Positions 28,784 through 40,744 of a stretch of 64,000 nt of DNA are shown one piece after another. A model generated the notes under the pieces. It did not search any database and had not been told where the DNA came from. It worked only from the letters and a program-made list of their open reading frames with translations. The translations under genes were made by a program, and so were the position numbers. Numbering within the stretch: the first letter of the stretch is position 1; each line of letters begins with the position of its first letter. This DNA comes from JAWKWH01 sp963669285 (GTDB lineage Bacteria > Pseudomonadota > Alphaproteobacteria > Rhizobiales > Rhizobiaceae), in assembly GCA_963669285.2 (NCBI GenBank), contig CAXXSI010000030.1, forward strand, positions 186,001 to 250,000, in the 5' to 3' direction.

Positions 28784-29045
28784 GGGACGTCTCCTGCAAA
28801 GTGTAATCGGAATTCAGTGTTGCGAACGTATTTTGCTGACCGAAATTGCGCTGATCAACGTGGCAATGGCAAGCCCCGGAAATAGGAACTTCAAATCTGC
28901 TCTAACGCTGGACGGCAGCCGTTTTTTACGCGGTAACGCTTTGTTAACCATAATCTCGCAAGTTGTATTTGCCGCGCACGGTTGCACGAAATCCGCGCGT
29001 GGATGCAACAAAAAGTTGCTGCGATAGGGAAATGGGGAAACGATC

Positions 29046-31521
<2,476 letters not shown>

Positions 31522-31652
31522 GGCAAAAGGCCGGCCAATCGGAAAACCCGTTAGCGCGGGCCAATTTGCCCATACCAATGTTGAGCCTGTTTGTAAGTCC
31601 ATGATCTACGCTTGCGCCACAGTGATAAACTCAAAATGAATCTCAACAGACC

Positions 31653-33164
31653 CTAAACCGCCCCCGGATAGTTCGGGCTCTCGCGCGTGATCGCAACGTC
31701 ATGGGTGTGGCTCTCGCGATGGCCGGCGCCGGAAATGCGGACGAATTGGGCCCGCTCCTTCAACGTCGCCAGATCGGCAGCGCCCGACATAGCCCATGGC
31801 TGCCTTCAGCCCGCCGGCCAACTGATGCAGAACACCGGACACCGGACCCTTGTAAGGCACCTGACCTTCGATGCCTTCCGGTACCAATTTGAGCGTATCA
31901 CGCACTTCGGCCTGGAAATAGCGGTCGGCCGATCCTCGCGCCATCGCACCGACAGATCCCATGCCGCGATAGGCCTTGAACGAGCGGCCCTGGTGCAGAT
32001 AGACCTCGCCCGGGCTCTCATCGGTTCCCGCCAGCAGCGAACCAGACCATCGCAGCGCCCGCGCCGGCGGCAAGCGCCTTGGCAAGATCGCCGGAATATT
32101 TCGACACACCGCCATCGGCGACGATCGAAACGCCGGATTTGTCGGCCTGCTCGGCGGCGGCCATCACCGCCGTCAATTGCGGCATGCCGACACCGGCAAC
32201 AATGCGCGTAGTGCAGATCGAACCCGGCCCGATGCCGACTTTGACCGCATCCGCTCCGGCATCGATCAGCGCCTCGGTACCCTCCGCGGTTGCCACATTG
32301 CCGGCAATGATGCGCACCGAATTCGACAGCTTCTTTCGCCCGCTTCACTGCATCCAGAACACGTTGCGAATGGCCGTGGGCCGTATCGATCACCAGCAGG
32401 TCGACGCCTGCGTCAATCAACTGTTCCGCGCGCTCGAATCCGTCGTCCCCGACGCTTGTCGCCGCTGCCACGCGGAGTCGGCCCTGGGCATCCTTGGTAG
32501 CGAACGGATTAAGCTGCGATTTCTCCATGTCCTTCACGGTGATTAGGCCGACACAGTGGCCATCTGGATCGATGACCAGGAGTTTTTCGATTCGATGCTG
32601 GTGCAGCAGCCGCTTGGCTTCTCCCTGCCTCGACATTCTCGCGAACCGTGATCAAGTTCTCCCGCGTCATGAGTTCATAGACCTTCTGATCCGGATCGGA
32701 CGCAAACCGCACGTCGCGGTTGGTGATGAATTCCGACCAGCCGTCCGGTCTTTTGACCACCCGTGCCGCCCGATTCGACAACCGGGATACCGGATATGCC
32801 ATGCGCGCGCATGATTGCCTGCGCGTCGGCTAGCGTTGCATCCGGTCCGATCGTGACCGGGTTGACGACCATGCCGCTTTCAAACTTCTTGACCTGTCGG
32901 ACCTCTTCGGCCTGCACATTGGGATCGAGATTGCGATGGATCACGCCCAGACCACCCGCCTGTGCCATGGCGATTGCCAGCCGCGATTCGGTCACCGTGT
33001 CCATTGGCCGATGACAGGATCGGCAAATTCAGCACGATATCGCCGGCAATCTTGGTGGTGATGTCCGTTTCGCCCGGCATGACCTGGGAATGGCCCGGTT
33101 GCAGCAAAACATCGTCAAACGTCAATGCTTCGATACCGGTTGCTGATTCGATGATTCTGGCCAT
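31653..33164 (-). CDS. guaB: IMP dehydrogenase GuaB (six frameshifts in this sequence)
   Basis: Oxidises IMP to XMP with NAD, the committed step of GTP synthesis. All family blocks are present but spread over frames: EALTFDDVLLQPG, AMAQAGGLGVIHRN, two CBS-domain stretches (NPVTIGPDATLADA, LLHQHRIEKLLVID), VDLLVIDTAHGHS, KVGIGPGSICTTRIVAG (catalytic Cys), VADGGVSKYSGD, and the C-terminal YRGMGSVGAM and EGQVPYKGPV. Frame breaks lie near 33007, 32729, 32636, 32335, 32045 and 31783. The corrected end reads ESPNYPGAV with stop at 31653. ATG 33164 follows AAGGAG. An essential gene broken six times argues for sequencing error. Confidence 0.9.
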
Positions 33165-33410
33165 TGCCACTCCTTGCAAACTTCGAATACGGAATATGCT
33201 GATTGTTTCGGACAGCCGGTCGAGCGCCCGTCGAATCAGGTTTCCCTTTCAGGATTGGCACCGGCAGGTAACATGGCGGCGGCAAGATGAAAAGAGACCA
33301 GTTTCACAACATGCAGTGACGTTTGCCACTGCTTGCCGGACTGAAACTTGCAACACACGGTGTTTCAAGTATCACAACCATTCCAGTTCAGCGCAATCGA
33401 GGGTGTCCTG

Positions 33411-34529
33411 ATGGATTCATCAATCCAGGTTCCAACCGGAGGGTCGGAACAGCCATCCCGCCGGATGACCAGGGAAGCTTTCTCGTTTACCGGCACGGCG
33501 CGGGAGTATTTCGGCATCTGGATTGTCAACATCCTGCTGACCATTGTCACGCTTGGTATCTATTCGGCCTGGGCCAAGGTTCGCCGCAAAAGGTATTTTT
33601 ACGGTAACACCTGGCTTGCGGGATCAACGTTCGAATATCACGCCAATCCGGTCAGTATCCTGATAGGACGGATCATCGTTCTCGCGTTTCTGATTGCCTA
33701 CAATCTGGCGGTCCAGTTTCTGCCGATCGTTGGCGGAATTCTCGGCGTGGCGTTCCTGTTCGCTATTCCCTGGTTTGTCATGCGCGGGCTGAGGTTCAAC
33801 GCAAGGGTCACCAGCTACAGAAATGTCCGCTTTGACTTTACCGGCGGATATTGGGGCGCGTTTCTGGCGTTCGTGCTGGGTGGCCTTTTGACCTGGTCGA
33901 CGCTGGGAATTCTGGCGCCGATCGCATCACAGTGGATGTGGAACTACACACTCGGAAATCTGCGCTACGGTGACCGGGCAATTGCCTGCGATCCAAGGCT
34001 GGAGAAACTCTACGGGCAATGGCTGCTGCCGTTCGCGACATTCATCGTCGGAACGATTGCAATGGTCATGTTGGCGGTTGCCGCCTTTTTCCTGTTCAGT
34101 TTCCTCGGGCTCGATCTTGCCGGCTATTTCGATTTTGAAAACGATCCGCCCATTCTTCTATTTGTCCTGGGAATCTATGCCGCGTTCATTCCGTTCTTTT
34201 TGGTCTTTTCGGTAGCGGGGCTTCTCTACCGCGCCGGCGTGCGAAACGTGGCGATGAACGAAACGGTAATTGACAGCCGGCATCTTCTGGCTTCGAACCT
34301 CAACCGCTGGCGCTACACCTGGATCGCCATCTCGAACTTCTTTGCGACGGTATTTACGTTGGGTTTCGCCCGGCCATGGGCAGCAGTGCGCATGGCGAAT
34401 TACCAGGCCGTCTGCACCGCGGTCCATGCAACCGGTTCATTTGACGCCTATCTCGGCCAGGTGACCGATGAGGGAGCCGCAGTCGGATCGGAATTCATGG
34501 ATGTCGAGGGCATCGATTTTGGCTTCTAA
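33411..34529 (+). CDS. YjgN/DUF898-family membrane protein
   Basis: 372 residues with about six to eight membrane segments. The DUF898 repeat pattern appears twice: FTGTAREYFGIWIVNILLTI...GIYSAWAKVRRKRYFYGNT near the N-terminus and NRWRYTWIAISNFFATVFTLGFARPWAAVRMANY near the C-terminus. Function is unknown; members are inner-membrane proteins. The protein is taken to start at ATG 33411, 21 codons inside the open frame, where the family begins. Its end overlaps the M48 protease start by 29 bp, so they form a unit. Confidence 0.85.
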   Translation: MDSSIQVPTGGSEQPSRRMTREAFSFTGTAREYFGIWIVNILLTIVTLGIYSAWAKVRRKRYFYGNTWLAGSTFEYHANPVSILIGRIIVLAFLIAYNLAVQFLPIVGGILGVAFLFAIPWFVMRGLRFNARVTSYRNVRFDFTGGYWGAFLAFVLGGLLTWSTLGILAPIASQWMWNYTLGNLRYGDRAIACDPRLEKLYGQWLLPFATFIVGTIAMVMLAVAAFFLFSFLGLDLAGYFDFENDPPILLFVLGIYAAFIPFFLVFSVAGLLYRAGVRNVAMNETVIDSRHLLASNLNRWRYTWIAISNFFATVFTLGFARPWAAVRMANYQAVCTAVHATGSFDAYLGQVTDEGAAVGSEFMDVEGIDFGF

Positions 34530-35580
34530 TCTTCAGACCAATGCAATTGTCGGCCATTGGATGGCGCCGCTGTCCAGCCGCAAGACCGTGGCTCGTCTGT
34601 TCAAGGCCGACGACCTGTTCATCCAGGCCACCGATGAGGCGGGCAAGCAATTGGCCCGTGTCCTCATAAGCGAGGCAAAGGTTTCCAGCAGGGTCGGATC
34701 GATCCCGCGTCGCGTAACTTTTACCGACGGGAGCATGTTTGAAACCGGCGACAATGATGCCGTCGATGAACTGTTCAAAACGCATCGAAGATCCGGCGCG
34801 GGTTTCGTTCACTCGTTGGAACGATTCCATCCGCGGCTCATTATCGTCATCGCGCTTGTCGTGGCGTTCGGTTTCGCGCTCTATCGTTACGCACTGCCGA
34901 TCATGGTGGAGGTCGCCGTACTGGCAACGCCGGAGGTCGTGCCGGAACTGATGAGCAAGGCGGCGTTTGAATCGCTCGACCAACTGATATTCGAAGAGTC
35001 GGAACTGCCACCAGACAAGCGGTCCGAGATCGTGCGGGGCTTTGCCTCCCTGGCGACGCTTAGCCCTCGTGGCGCTTCAGGCTACAAGCTTCACTTTCGC
35101 GGAGGCGGCGCGATCGGGCCTAACGCCTTTGCCCTGCCTGACGGAACCGTTGTTCTGACCGACGAGTTGATCGCACTGGCGCCGGACGATCTCGATATGG
35201 TCATGGGCGTGCTCGCCCATGAAATTGGCCACGTGCACCATGAACACAGTCTCAGACGGCTGTACCGGGCGGCCGGCGTGACCGGTCTCATCCTGTTGAT
35301 CGGCGGTGACATAGGCGCAGGCGCCGAAGACCTGCTGATACAGGGTTCGGCGCTTCTGACACTCAGCTATTCGCGTTCGCACGAGTCGGAAGCCGACCGT
35401 TATTCGGTCGAGCTTATGGCGGAGGCCGGGCGCGATCCCACCGCAATCGCTAGATTCTTCGAACTCTTGATCGAGAAGTTCGGAGATCAAGGCGACATGG
35501 ACTTTTTGTCGACCCATCCGGCAACCGCCGCAAGGATTGGCGCTGCGCGCCGCTATGCTGAGGAATTGACCGCCGACTGA
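34501..35580 (+). CDS. M48-family membrane-associated metallopeptidase
   Basis: About 359 residues. The N-terminal cytoplasmic domain is followed by one membrane helix (LIIVIALVVAFGFALYRYAL) and the peptidase domain with the zinc motif HEIGHVHHEH and third ligand in SRSHESEADRYS, ending with THPATAARI as in M48 proteins. The active site would sit in the periplasm if the helix exits that way. Starts at 34501 (ATG) or 34519 (TTG, better ribosome site) both overlap the YjgN-like gene. The pairing of these two genes suggests a joint membrane role, perhaps envelope protein turnover (inference). Confidence 0.87.
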   Translation: MSRASILASNLQTNAIVGHWMAPLSSRKTVARLFKADDLFIQATDEAGKQLARVLISEAKVSSRVGSIPRRVTFTDGSMFETGDNDAVDELFKTHRRSGAGFVHSLERFHPRLIIVIALVVAFGFALYRYALPIMVEVAVLATPEVVPELMSKAAFESLDQLIFEESELPPDKRSEIVRGFASLATLSPRGASGYKLHFRGGGAIGPNAFALPDGTVVLTDELIALAPDDLDMVMGVLAHEIGHVHHEHSLRRLYRAAGVTGLILLIGGDIGAGAEDLLIQGSALLTLSYSRSHESEADRYSVELMAEAGRDPTAIARFFELLIEKFGDQGDMDFLSTHPATAARIGAARRYAEELTAD

Positions 35581-35654
35581 TCGCCGTCAGACTGTCCGGC
35601 GGAATGGGCAACAGCCGGACAGGCAGAAATATCCGGGTTCAAGCCAAAACCGGT

Positions 35655-36644
35655 TCAAAGATCGAACTGATATGTCTCCGGCACCCAGCGAAATCCGGTC
35701 CCCAGCGGTTCCACATAGCCAACAGAAGGAAACGGCATATGGTAGCCGATCGACGGGATTCGCTCTGCAGCGAGCATGCCGTAGACTTTTCGCCTAGTTT
35801 GCGCAGCCATATCCTTGATCGCGTCGAAACGCACCTCCCAATCGGGATTCTGCAACGACAAGATGTAGTGATTGGCGGTATCGGCGGTAATCGCCATCTG
35901 CCGTCCACCCGATTCCAGCCTGTAGATCATATGGCCGGGCGTATGGCCGAATGCCGCCATTGCAGAGATGCCCGAAACGACCTCGCCGCCATCGTCAATG
36001 AAGCTCATCTTGTCGGCAAGCGGTTTGACATTCGCTGCGACGAGTTTTGCCAGTCCTTCAGTGGGGCTGGACATGCGTTTCTCGTCCGTCCAGAATTCGT
36101 ATTCCGCCTGGCCGGTCACATAACGGGCATTGGCAAACGCCGGCTTGCCGTCCTCCATCAGACCACCAATGTGATCGGGGTGCATATGCGTGATTACGAC
36201 AACGGTCACGTCTTCGGCGCTGATACCCGCGTCGGACAATCGGGCCAACAGTTTGCCGGCGCCCGCCTCCCTGCGTCCGGCACCATTGCCGGTGTCGAAC
36301 AGCACCGTATCGCTCGGTGTTTTGACGATGGTTGGTGCAAAGCTGATGACCATTTTGTCTTTGGGCAGGAAATTCTTGTCGAGCAGCGCTTCGACATCTT
36401 CTTTTGATTGATCTGTACCGAAGATGGATTGCGGATCAGGGAACGCCAGTCCCCCGTCATTGACGGACGCAACTTCGAATTCGCCAAGGCGAAAACCGTT
36501 TATGCCGGTGTCGCTCATTGCGATATCTGAACCGTGGCTGTCGGCCGCTGCCGACCTCACCATGATGCCAGGTGTGGATAGTGCGGCTGCCGCGCCGGCG
36601 AATCCCAGTTTTATCGCAGTGCGGCGGTTGGTGGAATTGGACAT
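35655..36644 (-). CDS. Tat-exported MBL-fold metallohydrolase
   Basis: 329 residues. The twin-arginine signal peptide (NRRTAIKLGFAGAAAALS) is followed by a metallo-beta-lactamase fold with the metal motif THMHPDHIGG, then GHTPGHMIYR, and Asp in AITADTANHY. Related to periplasmic lactonase- or phosphonatase-like MBL enzymes; substrate unknown. ATG 36644 follows GGGAG with eight bases spacing; an in-frame extension to 36716 lacks a signal sequence and was dropped. It is divergent from the MFS gene across a 192-bp gap. Confidence 0.87.
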   Translation of the reverse strand: MSNSTNRRTAIKLGFAGAAAALSTPGIMVRSAAADSHGSDIAMSDTGINGFRLGEFEVASVNDGGLAFPDPQSIFGTDQSKEDVEALLDKNFLPKDKMVISFAPTIVKTPSDTVLFDTGNGAGRREAGAGKLLARLSDAGISAEDVTVVVITHMHPDHIGGLMEDGKPAFANARYVTGQAEYEFWTDEKRMSSPTEGLAKLVAANVKPLADKMSFIDDGGEVVSGISAMAAFGHTPGHMIYRLESGGRQMAITADTANHYILSLQNPDWEVRFDAIKDMAAQTRRKVYGMLAAERIPSIGYHMPFPSVGYVEPLGTGFRWVPETYQFDL

Positions 36645-36836
36645 GGTTTCACTCCCTTCAAAGGTCTTCCCGTTCCCCCTCCAAATCTGATCTGGAGCAG
36701 GAACAAATCCTGGCAAGGTCTGAAGGGTCTCGTGCGTGATGTCAGAGCATGGTTCGATACGTCGGACAATTTATGGCTGCCGGGAACGATTTGTGTATTT
36801 TGCCGCCATGTTGAAAAAGATTCGCACTGCCAATTC

Positions 36837-38264
36837 ATGAACCGGACAATACCGGCCATCCTCGCCGTCGCGCTGTTCATGGAGCAGATGGATTCGACCG
36901 TTATCGCCACATCGCTGCCGGCGATCGCAGCGGATATTGGCACCAATCCGATTGCACTGAAGCTGGCTCTGACCGCCTACCTGGTCTCGGTTGCCATATT
37001 CATTCCGGTCTCCGGCTGGATGGCCGACCGGTTCGGCGCCAAGAAGATTTTCTGCACGGCAATCGCCGTTTTTGTCGCCGGATCGATCACTTGCGCCACG
37101 GCGGGCTCGCTTGGCGAGTTCGTCTCGTCCCGTTTTCTGCAAGGCATGGGCGGCGCGATGATGACGCCGGTCGGCAGGCTCGTTTTAGTGCGTCTGACCG
37201 AAAAGCGTGATCTTGTCGGCGCTATGGCCTGGTTGACCATCCCCGCACTCATCGGTCCGCTCGCCGGTCCGCCGATCGGCGGGTTCATCACCACCTATTT
37301 TTCCTGGCACTGGATATTCCTGATCAACGTGCCGATCGGTGTCATCGGTATTGTGCTGGCGATAAAACTGTTGCCCCGCATCGAACAACGGCACACGGAC
37401 AGGATCGACCTGACCGGATTTCTGCTTTCAGGTCTCGCCGCATCGGGGATCGTGTTCGGGCTCTCGGTGATCAGCCTGCCGGCGCTGCCACCGGTTGTAG
37501 GTATTGTGGGGCTGGCTGCTGGCGTCTTGTGTGCTGCCTTGTATGTACGCCATGCTCGCAGACATGCTGCGCCGCTGCTCGATTTCGGCCTGTTTTCCAA
37601 CCGGTCGTTTCGTGCCGCTGTGGCCGGCGCATCTTTGTTTCGTGTCGGCGCAGGTGCCGTTCCGTTCCTCCTGCCGCTGATGTTTCAACTTGTATTCGGC
37701 TTGACGCCGTTCGAGGCCGGAATGCTTACCTTCGCATCGGCTCTGGGGGCCATCGGGCTGAAGTTCATCGCCAACCGGCTGCTTCGCCTTGCCGGTTTTC
37801 GCACCATTTTGATTTTCAGTTCCATCGCCGGTTCGATCATGATTGCGATCAACGGCTGGTTCACCGCACAAACACCAGTCGCGCTGATCATCGGCGTTTT
37901 GTTTGTCGCAGGCTTCCTGCGTTCGTTGTTTTTCACCTCGGCCAACGCATTGGTGTTCGCTGACACCCCGCAACACGATGCCGCGCAGGCCACGGCCATC
38001 AGCGCCGTCATGCAGCAAGTATCGATCGCCGTCGGTGTGGCGGTGGCTGGCGCAGTGTTGGAAGCTGTGACCTACTTCAGCGGGCAACCGCTCGGCCTTG
38101 ACGCATTCAAAACCGCCTTTGTGGTTGTAGCGCTTCTGACCATGTTTTCTGCGATTGCGTTCTGGCCGCTTGACAGAAATGCCGGTGAGACGGTTTCAGG
38201 CCATCAGTTGCGGCCCGCAGGTCCGGGTGGACGCACGCCGGTCAATCGTCCGCCGGTTTCCTAA
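36837..38264 (+). CDS. MFS drug:H+ antiporter, DHA2 (EmrB/QacA-like) family
   Basis: 475 residues and about fourteen membrane helices. The family's helix-1 acidic motif appears as MEQMDSTVIATSLPAIA, the MFS loop as GWMADRFGAKKIF, and antiporter motif C near GPLAGPPIGGFITTYFSW. Predicted to export lipophilic compounds using the proton gradient. ATG 36837 is used because the first helix begins there. The last 23 bp overlap the convergent rlmE gene. Confidence 0.88.
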   Translation: MNRTIPAILAVALFMEQMDSTVIATSLPAIAADIGTNPIALKLALTAYLVSVAIFIPVSGWMADRFGAKKIFCTAIAVFVAGSITCATAGSLGEFVSSRFLQGMGGAMMTPVGRLVLVRLTEKRDLVGAMAWLTIPALIGPLAGPPIGGFITTYFSWHWIFLINVPIGVIGIVLAIKLLPRIEQRHTDRIDLTGFLLSGLAASGIVFGLSVISLPALPPVVGIVGLAAGVLCAALYVRHARRHAAPLLDFGLFSNRSFRAAVAGASLFRVGAGAVPFLLPLMFQLVFGLTPFEAGMLTFASALGAIGLKFIANRLLRLAGFRTILIFSSIAGSIMIAINGWFTAQTPVALIIGVLFVAGFLRSLFFTSANALVFADTPQHDAAQATAISAVMQQVSIAVGVAVAGAVLEAVTYFSGQPLGLDAFKTAFVVVALLTMFSAIAFWPLDRNAGETVSGHQLRPAGPGGRTPVNRPPVS

Positions 38265-38943
38265 AATCCTTTGCCAACAGATAGAGTTCGACCGATTCAC
38301 CACGACTTGCCGGCGGCTTGACATGGTGGATCGAGCGGAAGTTCCTTTTCAGCATTACCAGCAAATCGCTGTCAGCCCCGCCCTGAAAGGTCTTGGTCAG
38401 GAAATGCCCGCCCGGTTTCAGCACAGAGACAGCAAAATCAGCCGCGACTTCACAAAGATGCATTGTTCTCAAATGATCGGTGCGCCGATGGCCGGTGGTT
38501 GGCGCCGCCATGTCCGACAACACGATATCCGGCTTGCCTCCCAAGGCGTCGATCAGCGCCTGCGGTGCATCCTCGTCTAGGAAATCCTTTTTGAGGAATA
38601 TCGCTCCGGGAACGGGATCCATCTCCAGATAGTCAATGGCGACTACGGTGGCATTTTCACTGTCGGACGCTGTCCGGGCAACACTGATCTGGCTCCAGCC
38701 GCCGGGCGCCGATCCGAGATCGACAACTCTCGCGCCGGGGAAAAGCAACCTGTGTTTCTCGTCGATTTCGAGCAACTTGAAGGCAGCGCGGGAGCGATAG
38801 CCCTCGGCCTTGGCGCGGTGCACATAGGGATCGTTCATATGGCGCTCGAGCCAGCGCCGTGACGACACTTTCAAACCGCTCTTTTTCTTGACACGCGTCT
38901 TCAGTGCGCGTGCGCCCGAGCCTGATTTCGGTTGTCTTTTCAA
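38242..38943 (-). CDS. rlmE: 23S rRNA (uridine-2'-O)-methyltransferase RlmE (FtsJ/RrmJ)
   Basis: 233-residue FtsJ-type enzyme that methylates U2552 of 23S rRNA in the A-loop. Visible are RSRAAFKLLEID, the SAM motif VVDLGSAPGGWSQ, DIVLSDMAAPTTGH, and LTKTFQGG, giving the K-D-K-E catalytic tetrad arrangement. The N-terminus is lysine-rich. Its start overlaps the upstream phosphatase stop by ATGA (38940-38943), a gene pair that recurs in alphaproteobacteria. Confidence 0.93.
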   Translation of the reverse strand: MKRQPKSGSGARALKTRVKKKSGLKVSSRRWLERHMNDPYVHRAKAEGYRSRAAFKLLEIDEKHRLLFPGARVVDLGSAPGGWSQISVARTASDSENATVVAIDYLEMDPVPGAIFLKKDFLDEDAPQALIDALGGKPDIVLSDMAAPTTGHRRTDHLRTMHLCEVAADFAVSVLKPGGHFLTKTFQGGADSDLLVMLKRNFRSIHHVKPPASRGESVELYLLAKDFRKPADD

Positions 38944-40343
38944 CGTTCGCGCCTTCCCGGATAGCGGCCCGCTTGCCGATTGCGGCGCCAGACACCATCG
39001 GCGGCCATCAACTCGGTCAGTATTCCCTCACGCAGACCACGGTCGGCGACCCGCATGCGCTCTGCCGGCCAGGCCCTGCGGATGGCTTCCAGGATCGCAC
39101 ATCCCGCCAACACCAGATCCGCCCGGTCGGATCCGATGCAGGCATTTGCCATACGCTGTTCGAAACTCCAGCCGGTCAGTTGCCCGATGATGGCGTCGGT
39201 CTCGTCCCGCGTCATCCACAGACCATCGACGCGGCGCCGGTCATAACGCTCCAGTCCCAGATGGATGCCGGCGAGCGTCGTCACGGTTCCAGACGTGCCG
39301 AGCAGATGAAACCGTGGTCCCTGTGCGATGCGGTCGAGGCGATCGCGATGCTTGAAATCCGCCAACATGTCGCTGACCGCGTTGATCATTGCTTCGAACG
39401 TTTCGGGCGTGACTTCCCTGCCGCCAAAACGCTCAGCAAGCGACACGACACCCACCGGCAGCGATGTCCATGCAACGATATGGCGAGCAAGCCTGGGCGT
39501 ACGGCGGCGCGAAATATCGATCAGTGCGATCTCCGATGAACCGCCACCGATATCGAACAGGACAACGCCCTCGGTGCCGCGTTCGACCAGCGATGAACAG
39601 CCCGATACCGCAAGTCTGGCTTCCGTCTCGCGGTCGACGATCTCCAGTTTCAATCCTGTCTCTTCGCGAACACGGGCAAGGAAGGCTTCCCCGTTCTCCG
39701 CCGCGCGGCAGGCCTCCGTGGCGATCAGCCGGCTGCGGCCGCCAGGCTTGGATGCCAGCTTTGCCGCACAGATTTTCAGCGCCTCAATCGACCGGTCCAT
39801 CGCCGGTTGGCTGAGCCGGCCATTGCTGGTCAAACCTTCGCCTAGCCTGACGATGCGCGAAAATGCATCAATCACCCTGAACTGGCCGGGCCGCGTCGGC
39901 AGCGCCACCAGCAAGCGGCAATTATTGGTGCCGAGATCCAGCGCGGCATAGGTGCGCGGCGTTCTTGTGTGGGTTCGCTTCTGCGCCGCCGCCGGGTTCG
40001 ATGATCCTGCCGTGGGTGCGGCATTGCCGTTTGCTTCGGTGACGGGTTTGGACGTCGGGAACTGTCCCTCGCGCGCAAATACCTTGCGGCCGCGCCGGCG
40101 CTTGCGTCGCTTCTTGTGCTTCTTCTTGCCGGGAATGCCCTCCTGACCGGACCCGCCATCGTTCCGATCGGCTGCGGCGGCACCTTCGTGTCCGCCGCGC
40201 GGCGAATTCGGCAAATTGGCGGCCGAACCCACTGCTGGCACCCCCGGTGGCGGAGTATGCCCGCCGGCATCGGGGTCTTTCAAGGCCGTTTCCTCTGCGC
40301 CGCGCTGCCCGGTGGTTTGGGCGCTGCTGGCGCTTATCCTCAT
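38940..40343 (-). CDS. Ppx/GppA family phosphatase with basic N-terminal extension
   Basis: 467 residues. The actin-like ASKHA fold starts with YAALDLGTNNCRLLVA and includes VVLFDIGGGSSEIALI and LGTSGTVTTLAGIH, hallmark phosphate-binding loops of exopolyphosphatases and pppGpp phosphatases. About 130 residues precede the fold: a low-complexity segment followed by KKKHKKRRKRRRGRK, which could bind RNA, ribosomes or polyphosphate. It is translationally coupled to rlmE downstream. The substrate could be polyphosphate or pppGpp. Confidence 0.9.
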   Translation of the reverse strand: MRISASSAQTTGQRGAEETALKDPDAGGHTPPPGVPAVGSAANLPNSPRGGHEGAAAADRNDGGSGQEGIPGKKKHKKRRKRRRGRKVFAREGQFPTSKPVTEANGNAAPTAGSSNPAAAQKRTHTRTPRTYAALDLGTNNCRLLVALPTRPGQFRVIDAFSRIVRLGEGLTSNGRLSQPAMDRSIEALKICAAKLASKPGGRSRLIATEACRAAENGEAFLARVREETGLKLEIVDRETEARLAVSGCSSLVERGTEGVVLFDIGGGSSEIALIDISRRRTPRLARHIVAWTSLPVGVVSLAERFGGREVTPETFEAMINAVSDMLADFKHRDRLDRIAQGPRFHLLGTSGTVTTLAGIHLGLERYDRRRVDGLWMTRDETDAIIGQLTGWSFEQRMANACIGSDRADLVLAGCAILEAIRRAWPAERMRVADRGLREGILTELMAADGVWRRNRQAGRYPGRRER

Positions 40344-40518
40344 ACTTCCGTTGTAACCAGTGTATCAGCGGTTAAGAGATTTCCCAAGAGCGCTTTTTTG
40401 TGTCGCTTGATGATATGGGTTCCGGTGCCGTTTGCATTTTCGTCCGACTTGACTATTTTCGGTGTGGTCGGTTAAGAACCGCCGCACAGGCCCGGCAGCA
40501 AGAGCGCAGGGCGCGCGT

Positions 40519-40592
40519 TGGGGAATAGGTTAACGGTAGACCCACGGACTCTGACTCCGTTAGTCCTGGTTCGAATCCAGGTTCCCCAGCCA
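40519..40592 (+). tRNA. tRNA-Gln (anticodon CTG)
   Basis: A 74-nt cloverleaf with encoded CCA. Acceptor TGGGGAA pairs with TTCCCCA. The anticodon stem ACGGA/TCCGT holds loop CTCTGAC, giving anticodon CTG (codon CAG, Gln). The T-arm is CCTGG-TTCGAAT-CCAGG. The U1-A72 start pair is typical of tRNA-Gln. No integrase or direct repeat is seen next to it. Confidence 0.95.
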
Positions 40593-40744
40593 ACCTTTTC
40601 AATGACTTAGGCGTTGTGCGAATTCGATATCGCGTTATCGGTAGCGCCCAAGGTTATAGATCCAGACATATGACAAGCAGGTGCCTGCAAGGGGCACAAC
40701 TAATCCCGGGAATGCGGGGCGCAAAGACGGAGCGGCACAGCTTG

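Noticed and set aside
31653..33164. guaB as a decaying pseudogene
   Set aside because: All catalytic blocks are intact, breaks are single bases, and neighbouring essential genes show the same error type; technical error is far more likely.
40519..40592. tRNA-Gln as an integration site of a mobile island
   Set aside because: No integrase gene or repeat of the tRNA 3' end is visible on either side.
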